Shown: positions 1-14,246 of the stretch, piece by piece | Position numbering within the stretch: position 1 is the stretch's first letter | Layout of the letters: each line of letters starts with the position of its first letter | Assembly: GCA_012274445.1 (NCBI GenBank) | Contig: JAAROD010000090.1 | Coordinates: 62,001-126,000 of the forward strand | Source: Sclerotiophoma versabilis | Taxonomy: Eukaryota > Ascomycota > Dothideomycetes > Pleosporales > Didymellaceae | Direction: 5' to 3' | Length of the DNA stretch: 64,000 bases | The notes under the pieces: model-generated | Database searches by the model: none | The model's input: only the letters and a program-made list of their open reading frames with translations | Told to the model about the DNA's origin: nothing | Made by a program: the position numbers and the translations under genes

Positions 1-159
1 ATAGTATAAGGTATAAGATAAATTAAGTAGTTATTTACTTATATAGTTAATACTTATACACGCTTTATATATTTCTATTTATATAATATAATAGTACTCT
101 TATAATATATTATAACTAAGGTAAAGCCTTAGTTCTTATAGAGCCTAGCCTATAATATT

Positions 160-288
160 ATACTTATTAATAAGTATAATATATAACTATATAAGAAGAA
201 TTCTTTCTAACTCTACCTCTAGTTTTAGGTAAGAGCTCTAGTTAGCTACTAAATTACTATACTACTATATCTCTAAAGAATTATAATA
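160..288 (+). repeat. LTR family B, right part only
   Basis: This matches the right part of the complete family-B LTR at 36844-37343. It starts in the 14-bp palindrome ACTTATTAATAAGT and runs to the shared terminus GAATTATAATA at 288. The left part is missing at the palindrome. Orientation is plus. Confidence 0.5.
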
Positions 289-1985
289 GTTTTAAATACT
301 AACTATTAGTATTAGTTTACTAGTTAAAAATAATCTTAATATAACTAAATTCTTTTAAAATTCTTACTTTACCTATACTAATTTCTAAAAACTAATAGAA
401 TAGTACTTATAAGCTTTATATAGAGTATTACTTATTTAAGCTATTTAAATATTATATACTTACATTTAATACTCTTCTATAGCTTTATAGTTAGCTACTT
501 CTTTTATATTCTTAGTATAAATTTAGTTTTACTTTTTTTTTTCTTTTATTTATTTTATAGACTTCTTATTTATAACCTGCTATATATAGTTTATTTATAG
601 CTACTAACTTTCTTTTTAACTTTTTTTTATATTATACTAGCTATATAAGTATATACCTTTTAAATAGCTTTAGAGGTCTATATTATTATACTATTATAGT
701 AATTTTTATATTATTATTAGTTTAACTACTATATATTTTAGTTTTAATACTTCTTCTTCTTTTAGTAATATAAAGTACTACTAAGCTAGCTATACTACTA
801 AGCTAGATATATTTTCTTAGTATTACTAATATCTTATATAAAAAGTAGTATAATTATAATATATATCTTTTCTTATCTAGTAAGAAGGTAGAATTATACG
901 TATACTTTATACTAATATATTAGGCTAGTTTTAGAGTATATAGAGTACTATAGTTACTTTTAAAGTACCTTTTTAGTAGCTTTTTAATTAGCTAAATAAA
1001 GTTATATATTAATATAAAGTACTACTTAATAGGTAAAAGCTTTATATAATAGAAGAGTAGAAAATTAATATAATATATTTCTAACTTTAACTTATATAGA
1101 TTTACTTTCTAGCTATATAAAAGAGTAGATATTATAAATAAACTATTAGCTATAGATAGTAGAATACCTATTAGTAAAAACTATACTAAGTAACTTATAT
1201 TATATATAAAGAAACTTAAAATAGCTTTTAATTAAGTAAAGAACTATTAGAAAATACTTTAAAGAAATCTAAAGGTTATTAGTATATAGTTTAAGCTTAT
1301 ATAGAAGATAAAAAATAAGTATAAAGTTCTAGTTAACAATATTTATAACTTTAATAAGATAAGCTTCTAGATAGAAGTTATTAGCTTAATAAAGGTTATT
1401 ATAGGTTTAGAAAGAAATATAGGACTAAATCTTATTTAGCTAGATAATTAGAAGTAGGTTATAGTTATCTAGAGTATTTATACTACTAGGTATACTATTC
1501 TACTTTTTATTATTTATAAGAAGTATATTTATATCTCCACCTAGTATAAGAAGACTAATATACTATATAACTAGAAGCTGTCTATCTTTAAGAATAGATA
1601 GATAAATAATATATTTAGTCTTAAGTAGTTAAAGTAGTTTAATATATATATAAGAGAATATTAGAAGAGGTTATATAGGCTACTTATTCTAGATAGCTAT
1701 AAGAGGTACCTTAACTAGAATTTTAAAAACTACTATTAAAAGAATAGAATCTTAACTCTTTATATACCTTCTTTCTTATTATATATACTTTAGCTATTTA
1801 ATATAGTATATTTCCTACTATTTAAACTTAAGAACTTCTAATATATATAAGTATTAGTATTTAAATATATCTTCTATATTAATAAGAAAGGCTTTCTCTT
1901 AGCCTTTAAAGACGTATTTTTTAATATCTTTATATATAATAACTATAAAAAGGCCTTTTAGGTATTAGAACTAGTGCCTACTAAC
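289..1985 (+). mobile_element. Fot1/pogo-like transposase remnant
   Basis: Reading through stop codons on the plus strand, about 1450-1830 resembles the DDE domain of Fot1/pogo transposases: a 'VTVIQGINTTGRAIP'-like stretch near 1450, then a segment like 'LLILDGHESYLNWNF' near 1690 and a 'LYIPSFLLYILQLF'-like stretch near 1765. It is a different subfamily from the three copies further right, since the nucleotide sequence does not align well. It lies between two partial family-B LTR pieces of the same orientation. I see no terminal inverted repeats. Confidence 0.5.
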
Positions 1986-2332
1986 TATTAAAGTTATACT
2001 TTAGTTAAAGACTATAAGTAATATTTATATTAATTCTTAGAGATAAGTACTAGTACAGAAGAGTCTATAAGAGTTAAGGTTATTACCTAGTAAAATACTA
2101 TAATAATAGAAAGTAATAATAAGTAGTATAGAGTAGACTATCTAACTTAAAAGTAAGAGTTAAGATTCTAAAGTTAAACTTAATTAACTAAGTTAAATAT
2201 AATACTATAAGAGTAGTATTTATATATCTATATACTTACTAGAAGATAATACTTATTAATAAGTAACTAGAGTTAGTCTAATAAGATATATAGTATTACT
2301 TATTAATAAGTAATAATATATAATACTTAATA
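1986..2332 (+). repeat. LTR family B, left part only
   Basis: This begins with the family terminus TATTAAAG (presumably TGTTAAAG before RIP) and follows the complete copy at 36844-37343 until the palindrome cluster, where similarity stops near 2332. The right part of this copy is not adjacent. Confidence 0.5.
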
Positions 2333-3018
2333 TTCTTAAACTATATAGCTAGTATTTGGCTTATATAAAACTAAGCTTATTTCTATATTTAGTAACTAGT
2401 ATAGTAAGATATATTCTTATAACTATAACTTTTAACTTAGTTTAGAAATTTATTAAGCTAATACTTCTACTAAAGTCTTCTATAACTATTATTTCTTTAA
2501 AGGCTATAAGTACTATATTATACTAAATACTATAAAGTATTTAAAGTATACTAAATATATAAGAACTAAAAAGCCTTATTTTAATATATTATAAAAGTTA
2601 CTAGATTATACTAAATATAAAGTACTACCTAGCTAGATATACTACTAAGCTAGATACTTAAAAATTTACTAAAAGATATAAAAACTTTATCTTTATATCT
2701 TAATAACTACTTAATAAAACTCTATAAAGATTATAAAACTCTATTATATCTATAGTAGAGCTAAGATAACTAGATAAGATTAATCTAGGTATAAAAGAGT
2801 TAATTAAGTTCTTTATTTTATTTCTATAGTAAAAGAGCGTGAATATATATATATTTTTACCTCTAAGCTAGTCCTAAATTAAAGTATAGCTAATAAATTA
2901 TCTTTATTTATTAATCTAATCTCTATAATCTACCTATATTACTATTAATAATTATATAATTATTAACCTTTACTATAATACTATATAAATACTCTATTAT
3001 TAAATTTATAAAGCTATA
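2333..3018. other. Unassigned AT-rich sequence
   Basis: Degenerate RIP-mutated DNA between a family-B LTR fragment and Gypsy C. No repeat terminus or protein motif could be recognised. Confidence 0.5.
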
Positions 3019-3023
3019 GCTAT

Positions 3024-3210
3024 TATTAAAGGTTAAAGTAGCCTTCTAATAAGTATATATTTATTTTATACTATAAAAGTAGAAAGATAGAGAAGAAAGA
3101 AGAAATTATCTCTTTTTATATAAGGTATAGTAAGATACTAAGCTATACTCTATAATTATATATATAGGTTTAGTATATAGTTTTATATACTTAGAGCTTA
3201 GCCTATTATA
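3024..3210 (-). repeat. LTR of Gypsy C (3' LTR)
   Basis: 187-bp copy nearly identical to 9552-9738; the differences are mostly A/G and T/C transitions as expected from RIP. GCTAT precedes it. The element is on the minus strand, so this is its 3' LTR. Confidence 0.85.
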
Positions 3211-6200
3211 ATACTTATTTCTTTAACTTTAATATTCTTACTTATATATAAAACTTAGAGTAGTAATATAATAGTAAAATAGTTACTTATAGGCTACTAT
3301 TCTTAAAATAAAGTATAGTATCTAAATTAGGTAATCTAGGTTTTACTATAGGACTATAATCTTATTATATATATACTTCTTTATTTATACTTATATAGTA
3401 CTAGCTAATTATAGTCTATTAATATATAGCTCTAGTACTAGTAGTAGTTCTAATTAGTTATATTACTTTATCTTATAACTTAACTTATAATTACTCTTCT
3501 ATATAGTAACTATTAGTCTATTAACTTTATTTTTAAAACTTCTATAGTCTTAGTAAAGGTAGATAGGTTTAAGTCTTCTATATAAACTATATAAACCTCT
3601 TTTTAAAAGCCTTTTTCTTTTTTTACCTTATACTTAACTTATTAATTATTCTATAGGTTTTATATACTTTTCTAGAAGTTTTTTTCTTTAATAATCTTCT
3701 ACTGCTATATATTATTATATCTACTCCTACTTATAGTATATAGAGTTCTAGTAGCTAGCTAGGTAGTAGCCTTAACTATCTTTAAGGTTCTACTAGTAGC
3801 TCTGTAAATAGTACTTACTCTACTACCTTTAACTAACTTATTAATATTACTTACTAGCTTATTACTTATATAACTACTAGAAGTATTATTCTAGCTAATA
3901 TTAATATTTCTTAAGGTTCTACTAACTTTAACTAGTACTATACTATATAGTATATTATAGATAAGACTATTACTAATAAGCTTTACTAGGTTCTTATATT
4001 TACTTCTATATAGTACTCTTTTCTTTTATAGTCTTTTTCTTTACTAATATTCTATATAGATTAATATCTATTATATTACTAACTACTTTCTTTACTCTTA
4101 TAACTAGTTTCTTTATAATACTAGTTTTAGTCTTAGAGTTTATAATTACTCTTTTATTATTACTTATATAACTATTTATACTTATTAGCTACTTACTTAG
4201 TACCTTTTAAACCTTAAAGCCTTTATTATTTACTTCTATAGTACTATTAACCTTACTAGTTATACTAATAACTATACTACTACTATTTAAAGTAAGAAGA
4301 TATTTATAGCTTTCTTTAGCTATATATCTATTACTAAATAGTAGAATAGAGCTTATTCTAACTATATATAGAGTAATAGTAGTACTTATTACTACTTTAC
4401 TAACTCTTATATAGGTATTTCTTCTAAGTTTACTAATAGTACTTCTAGTACCTTTAGTTATTCTAGTAAATAGGCTATTACAGCCTCTATAGAGAAAGAA
4501 TACTTTAGTAATACTAAGTAGGCTCTTAGTAGTATATATAGTTCTTCTATATAGTTACTATTTATAATATAGATAAGGTTCTTTTTCTAGTTTCTAGCTA
4601 GTCTTTTTATAAGTAGCTATATATCTTTTATATAAGCTATTTAACTTCTATAGGCTTTAGTATTAATAATATTAGCTTTTAGCTTCTAAGTTAAAGCTTT
4701 ATAGCCTACTTACTTAACTTAATATTATAGTTAATTAATTTATATATATTTATTAATAATACTTTAAATAAAGTATTCTAGGTATTCTTCTTAGTCTTTA
4801 TTATATAATAACTACCTTATATACTGAATTATTATATTATAAAAGTAGTAGGTTAGTTATAGCAGGTTATAGTAAATTAATATAGTAGAACTTAGTCTAC
4901 TATAGAATATTAAGTTTAACCTAGTAAAGGTCTTATATATAGGCTACTTAGAGCTTTTAATTTTTCTAATCTAGCTTTTTACTAGGTCTGTTAGTTTATA
5001 TATTCTTTAGGTTTAGCTAAACCTAGTTTCTAACTTAGAACTTAGGTACTAGTTATCTTATATAGTTAGCTTAAGCTTCTTATTATTATTAAAAGTATAT
5101 TATTACTAAAATTACCTAGTTTACTACTTAGTATAAAGTTTATATAATTATTTTAGTTTACTTCTTTAGATCTATTATATAATTAATTAGGTTACTATTA
5201 GCTAGGTTATTTAGTACGTCTAGAAGGAATAGGATATTCTTAAACCTATATTTAAAAAAGAAGAGTAAGACTCTAGTTATTAAGTTTATATAGGTGTTAA
5301 GTATTAGTTCTAGTATTAGCGTAAGTATAGCCTAGTTATCTTATACTTAGTTTATATACGTATATACTACTACTTTAATATTACTCTTAGCTTTCTTAGT
5401 AACTTTATCTATTTATTAGTAGAATATAGTAAAAAGGTTCTATTATATACCTAGAAGTTTATATACTTTTTTTTAGAGTTTACTAATAAACTAAGTACTT
5501 CTATTTAAGGTAATAAACTATAGAAGTTTATATACTTAGTAAACTTCTTATATAAATACCTAAGTAATATTATCTACTTTATTTTCTTTTAAAGAGATTA
5601 GAATTATACTCTTACTTAGTAAGTCTTTTATAGCTATAAGGTTTATATAACCTAAGAAAAGTAAAAAACTAGTAATAAAATAACTATAAGGTCTTTCTAT
5701 ATATAGCTAGGTACTAGTAATAGTTATAGGTAACTATATTTTCTATTTCTCTAAGAAGTACTTTACTAATAAATATTATAGCTCTATATAAAGTAATAGG
5801 TATCTTTACTTATTTCTAGCTAGTACTATATACTTACTATTATATAGTAGGTTTCTTCTCTTTTAGAGTATTCTATCTAGACTATAAGATATACTTACTA
5901 TATAATACCTATATAGATAGGTTTACTATTTAGTACCTAGGTTCTATTTCTTTACTAGAGTTTATTATTATCTATTACTATATAATTACCTAAGAATACT
6001 ACTATCTTTTTTATAATAGTATTTAGAAATCTTATACTATTCTTAATAGCTTATTATATAGCTAAGTATATTTTATCATCTTCTATAGCTTAGTTCTAGT
6101 AGTAAGCTATTAAGTTATCTAGAAGTAGTAGCTAAGGTAAGGTATCTAGTAAGATAGTATTCTTTATAGTAAGAGTAGGTATTTATATAGAAGTAGTATA

Positions 6201-9200
6201 GGTAAGGTTTTATTAATAGAATAGAATAAGTATAATAAACTCTCTACTATTAAGCTACTTATTATCTTCTTCTTAGAGTATATCTTAGTCTCTTCTTAAT
6301 AGAGTGTCTACTTATATATTATCTTTTTCTAGTTTATATTAGATCTTTATATTACTAAACTATAATATAATTTAAGCCTATTATACGTGTTTTTTAGTAA
6401 GCTTTTATTTCTTAGTAAAGTACTTAAGGTTCTTATAGTTAGTAATAGCTTTAAAATCTTATATACTTTAGAGTTTAGTATTCTATTTCCATAAGTAGAA
6501 GATTACTACTAGAAGTTTCTTATTATAAATAGAGTAGTTTACTTTATAAGAAAGAAACTTTTATAAAAGATATATAACTATATAGAAATTATTTAATATA
6601 TCTTCTTATAAAAGAGTAGTACCTATAGTAGAGCTAGAGGAATTATATTTAACTATAGCCTTTCTTTCTAAGTCTAAGGTAGTAAGTACCTTATCTAATA
6701 GAAAGGCTTTCTTAAGGCTAGAAAGGCTTACTCTTACTTCTTCTTTTATTAGAATAGTAAGTCTTTCTTTATAAGCTATATAAGTAGCTTAAATAAAGTA
6801 GTAAAGTTCTTAATAAACTTTCTATAGAAATTAGTAAATTCTAAAAACTCTTATATACTCTTAATAGTAGTTAGAGCTTACTACTCTTTAATTAATTATA
6901 CTTTTTAAGAATCTATAGAAATTCTCTATCTAGCCTTTAGAATAGGGCTAAGATACTTTATATATTAGATATTAAATTTATATTTATTAATTTCTAAGTA
7001 TAGGCTAGCTTTCTATAGGTATTTAAGTACTTATTATATATATTTATAATATTTCTATAGAGCCCTCTTAGTAAAGATAAGAATATTATCTAAGTATATA
7101 GAGGTAAAGTTATTTAGAAAGTCTCTTAGAGCTTAGTTAATATACCTTTAAAAAGTACTTAGAGTATTTACTAATCTTAATAGTATTATAAGCTATTTAT
7201 ATAATTTAAACCTTATAAAGAAAAGAGTTATTTATTTCTATTTCTTAGATATTCTAATTTTATAGAAAGTAGTAGTAATATCTAGCTTTATATACTAAGT
7301 AGCTTATCTAATTAGGTTTAGAGTTTCTTTAATTAGCAGAAGAAGGTATTAATTCTTCTTTATAAGAGTTTTAAGCACTCTATAGTCTTTATAAAAGTAA
7401 AGGCTACTAGTAAGTTACTTACTCTAATAAACTTCTTTTTAAGTAGGTTTAGTAGTATATAGTATAAAATAAGAAACTTATCTCTAGATATTATATAAAG
7501 TAGGCTATATAGTACTTCTAAAGTCTTTTTATCTACTTTATTTAGCTTAATTATATAATCTATCTTTAGGCCTCTATATAGTAGTAGCTTATTTTCTTCT
7601 TTTAGAATAAATAGCTAAATATATAGTTATAGATATATAGAGAGTATAGCTTATACTTCTTCTTTTATTATCTAGGTTTTAGGTTTTAAAGCCTTCTAGA
7701 TGTTTTATATACTAGTAGTAAAGACTTAAACTCTAGAGACTTCCTTATAGATCTTCTATATATAGTACTAAAAGGCTACTACTAATATTAAGTAGTAGTT
7801 TAGAGAGGTAAGTACTTTAGTACTTTATATAGTAACTTTATATTACTTTATCTATAGTAATCTTCTCTAAGAGTTAATAACTTCTCTAATATTCTCTAGC
7901 TAGGTCTTTTCTAAGATTATATTATACTTATATATTAATAGGCTAATATTAGCTACTACTTATAGCTATTATATACCTTTAATATTAAGAGTAAATTCTA
8001 TAATCTTAGAAATCTTACTTGTTTAGTTATTTACTTCTATAATTTTAATAGAAGTAATTAGTATATATAGTAAGTTTATTCTTTATATAAACTATTTATT
8101 TACTAGGTAATAGGTATAGTAACTATTATTAATTATAGTAGTAGCTTATATAGTTAAATTATTAATTATATAAATTATTAAAGGTTTTATTATAGCTAGT
8201 TAATAGAGTAAAGAATATATAGTTTATATAGGCTTTAGAACTTATTAAAGAGGCTCTAGTATATAACTTTTAGCTAGAGCTAGTCTTTTCTCTTATCTTT
8301 AGAGAAAGACGTCTCTTTAGTAGGTTAAGTAGAAGTAACTCTAGAAGTTCTAGTAGTTACTTTCTACTTATCTATATAGAAAGATAAGCTAAGAAGTACT
8401 CTCTTTTTATAATTCTATACTATATAGCCTTTATTACTATACTTTAGATAGGCACCTATTACTTTTCTTTTCTAAAGTTCTTTTTTTATTTTCTAGTACT
8501 CTTTCTTCTTTATACAGAGCTAGTAAGCACCTACTATAAGCTACTAGTCTATTTTATTACTATTTCTTTATTAAGGTTTCTAGAGAGTTAAGTTATATAT
8601 CTAGGTAGAGTAGCTGTTACTTATAATTCTGTCTATAGCCTTAAAGTTCTCTTAGGTTATTCTAGTATACTATATAAACTGTTTATATATTTTAAGTCTA
8701 AGTAGTTAATATCTAGCTTAGGCTCTTAATAGCTTACTATAAAAACTATTTTTAAGATAATTAATCTTCTAAGTGTAGCTTACTCTGTCTAAGGCTACCT
8801 TTTATAGCTTTAAGTTAAACTTCTAAATATATAAATTAAAGTTATTCTTACCTTATTTTATTATATATAAGTACTTAAGAGCTTTCTTCTAGGTAGTAGA
8901 GTTCTTAAAGAACCTATTAAGGTATGCCTAGGCCTTTTTATATATTAGTAGAGTAGTACTATTTATAAAGCCTATTATTATTAGAGATAAAGTATTAAAT
9001 ACTTAACTAGTTATATAAGTAATTACGTAGTTAACTTAGTTCTTCTTAGTAGAGTATACTAGCTAGTCTCTCTATAGCTTAGCCTATATCTTTATCTTCT
9101 ATTAAAGATATTATTTATATAATTCTTTATTAAATACTTCTATATTAGAAAGGCTAGGCTTTTAAGCGTATTATATAGTATAATTTTAATAGTTACTTAA

Positions 9201-9551
9201 AGAGAACGAACTAGAGAAATAGTTTTATCTACTTCTTTCTTAAGTTTCTAAATAAGTATTATTACTTAGTATTTCTTTAAGTTTATTTATTTAGAATTAT
9301 AGCTACTTATATAGTTATCTCTTTTACTTACTTACTAGTTTATTTAGATTAGCTTTTTAGAATTATATTATTACTATTAAAATATTTACTAATAGGCTAT
9401 ATAATAGGTCTTACTATTACTTTTATAGATACTATAATTATATCTACTATTTATATATTAGCTAGCTACTAGGTAGCTATTAATTATAAAGGTTATTTCC
9501 TTCTATTATTATATACTTAGAGAGTTTAGTTAGTTTTAATCTTTCTACTTA

Positions 9552-9738
9552 TATTAAGAGTTAAAGTAGCCTTCTAATAGGTATATATTTATTCTATACT
9601 ATAGAAGTAGAAAAATAGAAAAGAAAGAAGAAATTATCTCTTCTTATATAAGATATAGTAAGATACTAAGCTATACTCTATAATTATATATATAGGTTTA
9701 GTATATAGTCTAATATACTTAGAGCTTAGCCTATTATA
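9552..9738 (-). repeat. LTR of Gypsy C (5' LTR)
   Basis: 187-bp partner of 3024-3210, followed directly by the target-site duplication GCTAT. Confidence 0.85.
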
Positions 9739-9743
9739 GCTAT

Positions 9744-10892
9744 AGCATAGTATAAGATACTTAGAAATATATAGTAATATTTTCTATATTTTCTAAATAG
9801 CTTTCTTTATATAGAAGATTATATTCTATAAGTCTAAAAACAGAGTATTAATATAGATATAGTATAGTATTAAATTTTTATAGAATTCTATTAGGTATCT
9901 ATTAAGATAGTAAGGTATAGAAACTTAAGATTTTACTATATTTTAAAGTATCTAGCTTATTAGTATATTTAGCTTAGTAGTACTTTATATTATAAAGAGT
10001 ATAAAGAGAATATAAAAGAATATAAGATTTTATTAGTAGCTATTAATATATAGCTATTAGAAAATAAGAAGATTTTAAAATAGGCTTAGGATTAGATATA
10101 GTAAAAGGCGCTATATATAGTAAATAAAAAAGCTAAATTAAAAGAACTTAAACCTACTAAGAAGATAGATTATCTAGTAGTACTAATAGGTTTATATACC
10201 TTTTCTATAACCTAGGCTACTCTTAAACTTATTAAGAATTCTATTATAAATTATAGTACTTCTATACTAATTAGTAGTAATTTATAGAGTATATTAGAGG
10301 TTTCTATATATTTTTTATTTCTAAATATTCTAACTACTTAACTGAGTATTAAATACTCTTCTTAGTTTTTTAATAGATTTTTATTTTTTTAACTTTCTAC
10401 TTATTACTACTATTAGCTTAGTAGTAGAAGTCTTTCTAAATTAGTTTTTTTAGCTTAGTAGGTTCTAATAATAAGATATAGAATACTAAATAAATCTTTA
10501 TATTCTAAAGTAGCTTAGGTTAGTAGTTAACTAGAGTAATTTTTTTAAAATTAAAAAATAGTTTTACTTTAACTTTATTTAGTTTTTTTCTTACTTTTTA
10601 TTTTCTAAGAGGTTTTATAAAAAAAAAATAGACTTTATCTTTATTTTAAGCTAAGGTACTATTTTATATTTCTAGTTAATATATAAAATAGCTTATGTCT
10701 AAGTATATATAATATATTTAACTAATTTCTAGTATAGTTTCTTTAGCCTAACTACTAAAGCTATTATAAATTCTATCTAAATAGAGTAATTAAGAAATTA
10801 AGAAAAAGAATTTAAGTATCTTTTATATTTTATAAAGAATAGTATTTTACTTATTACTTTTAATAACTTATTATTATATATAACTTACACTA
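9744..10892. other. Unassigned AT-rich sequence
   Basis: RIP-mutated DNA between Gypsy C and pogo copy 2. It contains a somewhat lysine-rich, coding-like stretch near 10,000-10,250, but no family could be recognised. Confidence 0.5.
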
Positions 10893-11364
10893 ATACACTC
10901 TATAGATAAATAAGCTAATAAGTAAGTAAGCTACTTTTATTAAGCCTTTACTAAAGTACTCTTTTTATACTAATATTATAATAATAACTTATTATTAATA
11001 TATCTTAATAAGCTTAGGTATAACTTATACTTTAAGCTTTTAACTAGAATATAAATTTCTTTTACTACTATACTATAGCTATCTATAAAGTACCTTAAAG
11101 TATACTAAGCTATTAATATACTAGATAACCTTTATAAAGTAATTCTATACCTAAATTATAAGGTTTAAATAATAATAAAAAGAAAGTAATTATTAAGTAT
11201 ATAATTAAGCTAGATATATAAGAATTTAACCTTTACCTAGAAGATATAGCTACTATAGCTAACTCTCTATATACTAAGTATAATCTAGGCTCTATTAGTA
11301 TAAACTAGCCTAATATATTTATAAAGTATTAACTAAAGCTTAAAGTAAAGTTTAATTATAAGTA

Positions 11365-13230
11365 ATATACCTTATAGGTAAGCTGCGTATATAGGTAAGC
11401 TATGCGCTTTTACTAAGACTATACTAAAACACTACTCCTCTACTAATACCTTAATAACAGCACTAGCTAAACGCGTTAAAAGAAGCTTAGATATAGCTTA
11501 TATTTTAAGCTCTTAAAAGAGATATAAAGCTCTTTTTATAACACGCTGCAGCTATCTATAAGGTCCCTAAAACTATACTATATAACTAATACACTAGACA
11601 ACCTTTACGCGCTAATACTAAAGCTAACTTACAGAATCTAACTAATACTAAGAAGTAGGTAATTATTAAGTATATACTTAAGCTAGTTGCGTAAGAATTT
11701 CCCCTAAGGCTTGCAGCTATAGCTAATATAGCTAATTCTTTGCATACTAAGTATAATCTAAGCTATATTAGCGTAAACTAGCCTAGTATATTTATTAAGC
11801 ACTAACTAGAGCTTATAGTAAAGTTTAATTAAAAATACAACTATGAGAGAGCCCTCTGCAAGAATTCTAAGGTAATCTAGAGCTAGTTTAGCCTAGTAGC
11901 TAATATTAAAGCTAAGTATAGTATCTAGAATAATAATACCTATAACTTTAATAAGGCTAGCTTTATAATAGGTGTTATATTAATAGAGGTAGTTATTATA
12001 GCTTTAAAGTAATAAAGACAGCTAAAGGTAGTCTAGCTAGGTAATAGAAAGTAGATAATAGTTATACAGGGCGTTAATACTAAAGGTTAGGCTATTCTAC
12101 TCTTTATTATCTTTAAGGTGTGCTACTACCTCTCTTTCTAGTATAAAGAAGAGGACCTACTATAGAATTAGAAAATTAGAGTTTCTAATAATAGCTAGAC
12201 TACTAATAAGCTTAGTCTAGACTAGCTAAAGCACTTTAATATGCATATAAAGGAGCGTACTATTAGCACCTACTGTCTACTAGATATTAATAGCTATAAG
12301 AGCTATAACTTACTTATATTCTAGTAATACTATAAGGATAATAAGATTATTACTACCTATATACCTTCTTACTTATTATACCTTCTATAGCCTCTTAATA
12401 TAGGTTGTTTTACCTTTTTAAAGAATGCGTATAGGTGCTAAGCTAAAAACCTTATTTCTAACTAGATTAACTATATTATAAAGGTTAAGTTTTTACTATA
12501 CTTTATAGCAGCCTTTAAGGCTTTATTTACCCCTAGTAATATCTAAAGAGAGTTCTAAGGGGCTAGACTAGCTCTGTTTAACCTAAAATAAGTTATATTA
12601 ACTCTTAATATAAAGCTGCGTACTCTATTACTATAACTTTCTATTAATAATACACCCTAGTAGTTACAGACCTCTAGTAATACTCTAGAACTTAGGTTAT
12701 AATTAATGCTTATAAAGATAAGAATTTAAAGGTATATAGATAGCTTACCTACTTCTATAGTTAAGGCGTTTAAGAAGGTCTTAAAGGGGGTAGTAATAAT
12801 TATATATAAGCTAGTGTTAGTATAATAGAAGATTACTAAGCTTTAAGTAGTAAATAAGGCTGCTTTATACTAGAAATTATATAAGAAGAAGTAAATTAAG
12901 GTAGAAGAAACCCTTATAGTTAAAGAAGGCTAGTAGATAACTACTCTTAAAGAGTTTAGGGCGCGCAGTAATAGTATAAAGTAGAAGAAGAGAGTACGCA
13001 CTAAAGGGGCTAAGTTCTCCTAATAATACTATAGACAGTATAGAGAGACTAGGCATAATATATAAATATATAAGAATAAAGTAGAAGAGGTCTCTAAGTA
13101 ATATTAGAGGTTATTCTGCCCTATACAGCGTTATAGTAGGTTGTTACAGGCTATAATAGAGTAGGTTTTAGTATAGTTTTAGTAAAAGCGCACAGCTTAC
13201 CTGTATATACAGCTTACCTATAAGGTATAT
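11365..13230 (+). mobile_element. Fot1/pogo transposon copy 1 (1,866 bp)
   Basis: Terminal inverted repeats of about 65 bp, beginning ATATACCTTATAGGTAAGC and carrying two AGGTAAGC motifs each, are flanked by TA on both sides. Reading through stops, the plus strand shows a pogo/Fot1 DDE transposase: 'YNFNKASFIIGV' at about 11938-11980 (YNFDETGF), 'LLDINSYKSYN' near 12280-12310 (LLIIDGHESHN), and 'IITTYIPSYLLYLL' near 12340-12385. The copy is less RIP-mutated than its host copy 2, with CA, TG and CG still present. It was inserted into copy 2, whose sequence resumes at 13231. Confidence 0.85.
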
Positions 13231-14246
13231 TATAACTATAAGTAAGCTTTCTATGAGAATTTAGAGGTTATATAGAGCTAGTTTAGCCTAGTAGCTAATA
13301 TTAAAGCTTAGTATAGTATTTAGAATAATAATACCTATAACTTTAATAAGATAGGCTTTATAATAGGCTAGATTTCTTTAGAAGTAGTTATTATAGCTTT
13401 AGAAAGATAAAGAAGGCTAAAATAAGTTTAGTAAGATAACTAGAAGTAGATAATAGTTATATAAAGTATTAAAATAAAAAAATAGGCTATTCTACTCTTT
13501 ATTATCTTTAAGGTATACTACTACCTCTCTAGCTAGTATAAGAAAGAAGACCTACTCTAGAATTAGGTTATTAGAGTTTTTAGTAATAGCTAGACTACTA
13601 ATAAGCTTAGTTTTAAGTAGTCAGAGCACTTTAATATATATATAAAAAAGCATACTATTAGTACCTACTAACTAATAGATATTAATAGCTATAAGAGCTA
13701 AAACTTACTTAAACTCTAGTAATACTATAAGAATAATAAGATTATTACTATATATATACCTTCTTACTTATTTTACCTTCTATAGCTACTTAATATAGAT
13801 TATTTTACTTCTTTAAAGAAAGTATATAGGTACTAAGCTAAAATACTTATATATAACTAGATTACTTACTTTATAAAAATTAAGTTTCTTTTATACTTTA
13901 AAGTAGCCTATAACTTAGTCTTTACTTCTAGTAATATATAAGAAAGGTTCTAAGGTGCTAGATTAGTTTTATTTAACCTAGAATTAGTTATTTTAACTCT
14001 TAATATAAAGCTATAGACTCTATTACTACTACTTCTTACTAATAATAAGCTCTAGTAGTTATAAACCTCTAGTAATACTTATAAATTTAGGTTATAATTA
14101 ACTCTAATTTAATAGTAATATAAGATATAGTAAAGTAGCTTACTAAACTCTATTCTAAGCACGCTTAAGTACTATATAATGAGAGAATTGATTTTACTCT
14201 ATAAGCTAGTTTTAGCCTAATAGAAAATTAGTAACCTTTAAGTAGC

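Larger units (their letters stand above)
3024..9738 (-). mobile_element. Gypsy-type LTR retrotransposon C, complete but dead
   Basis: The two LTRs are both exactly 187 bp (3024-3210 and 9552-9738). They start TATTAA and end CTATTATA, which fits TG...CA ends after RIP. The flanking 5 bp are identical, GCTAT at 3019-3023 and 9739-9743, a clear target-site duplication. The pol frame is on the minus strand. Around 7071-7111 the reverse-transcriptase motif reads YLDNILIFT (YLDDILIFT with Asp to Asn by RIP), and around 7540-7610 a 'PEENKLLLYRGLKIDYIIKL'-like stretch matches the segment ahead of the RT in chromoviruses and related Gypsy elements. Total length is 6,715 bp, usual for the superfamily. 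Stop codons throughout show it cannot be expressed. Confidence 0.85.
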
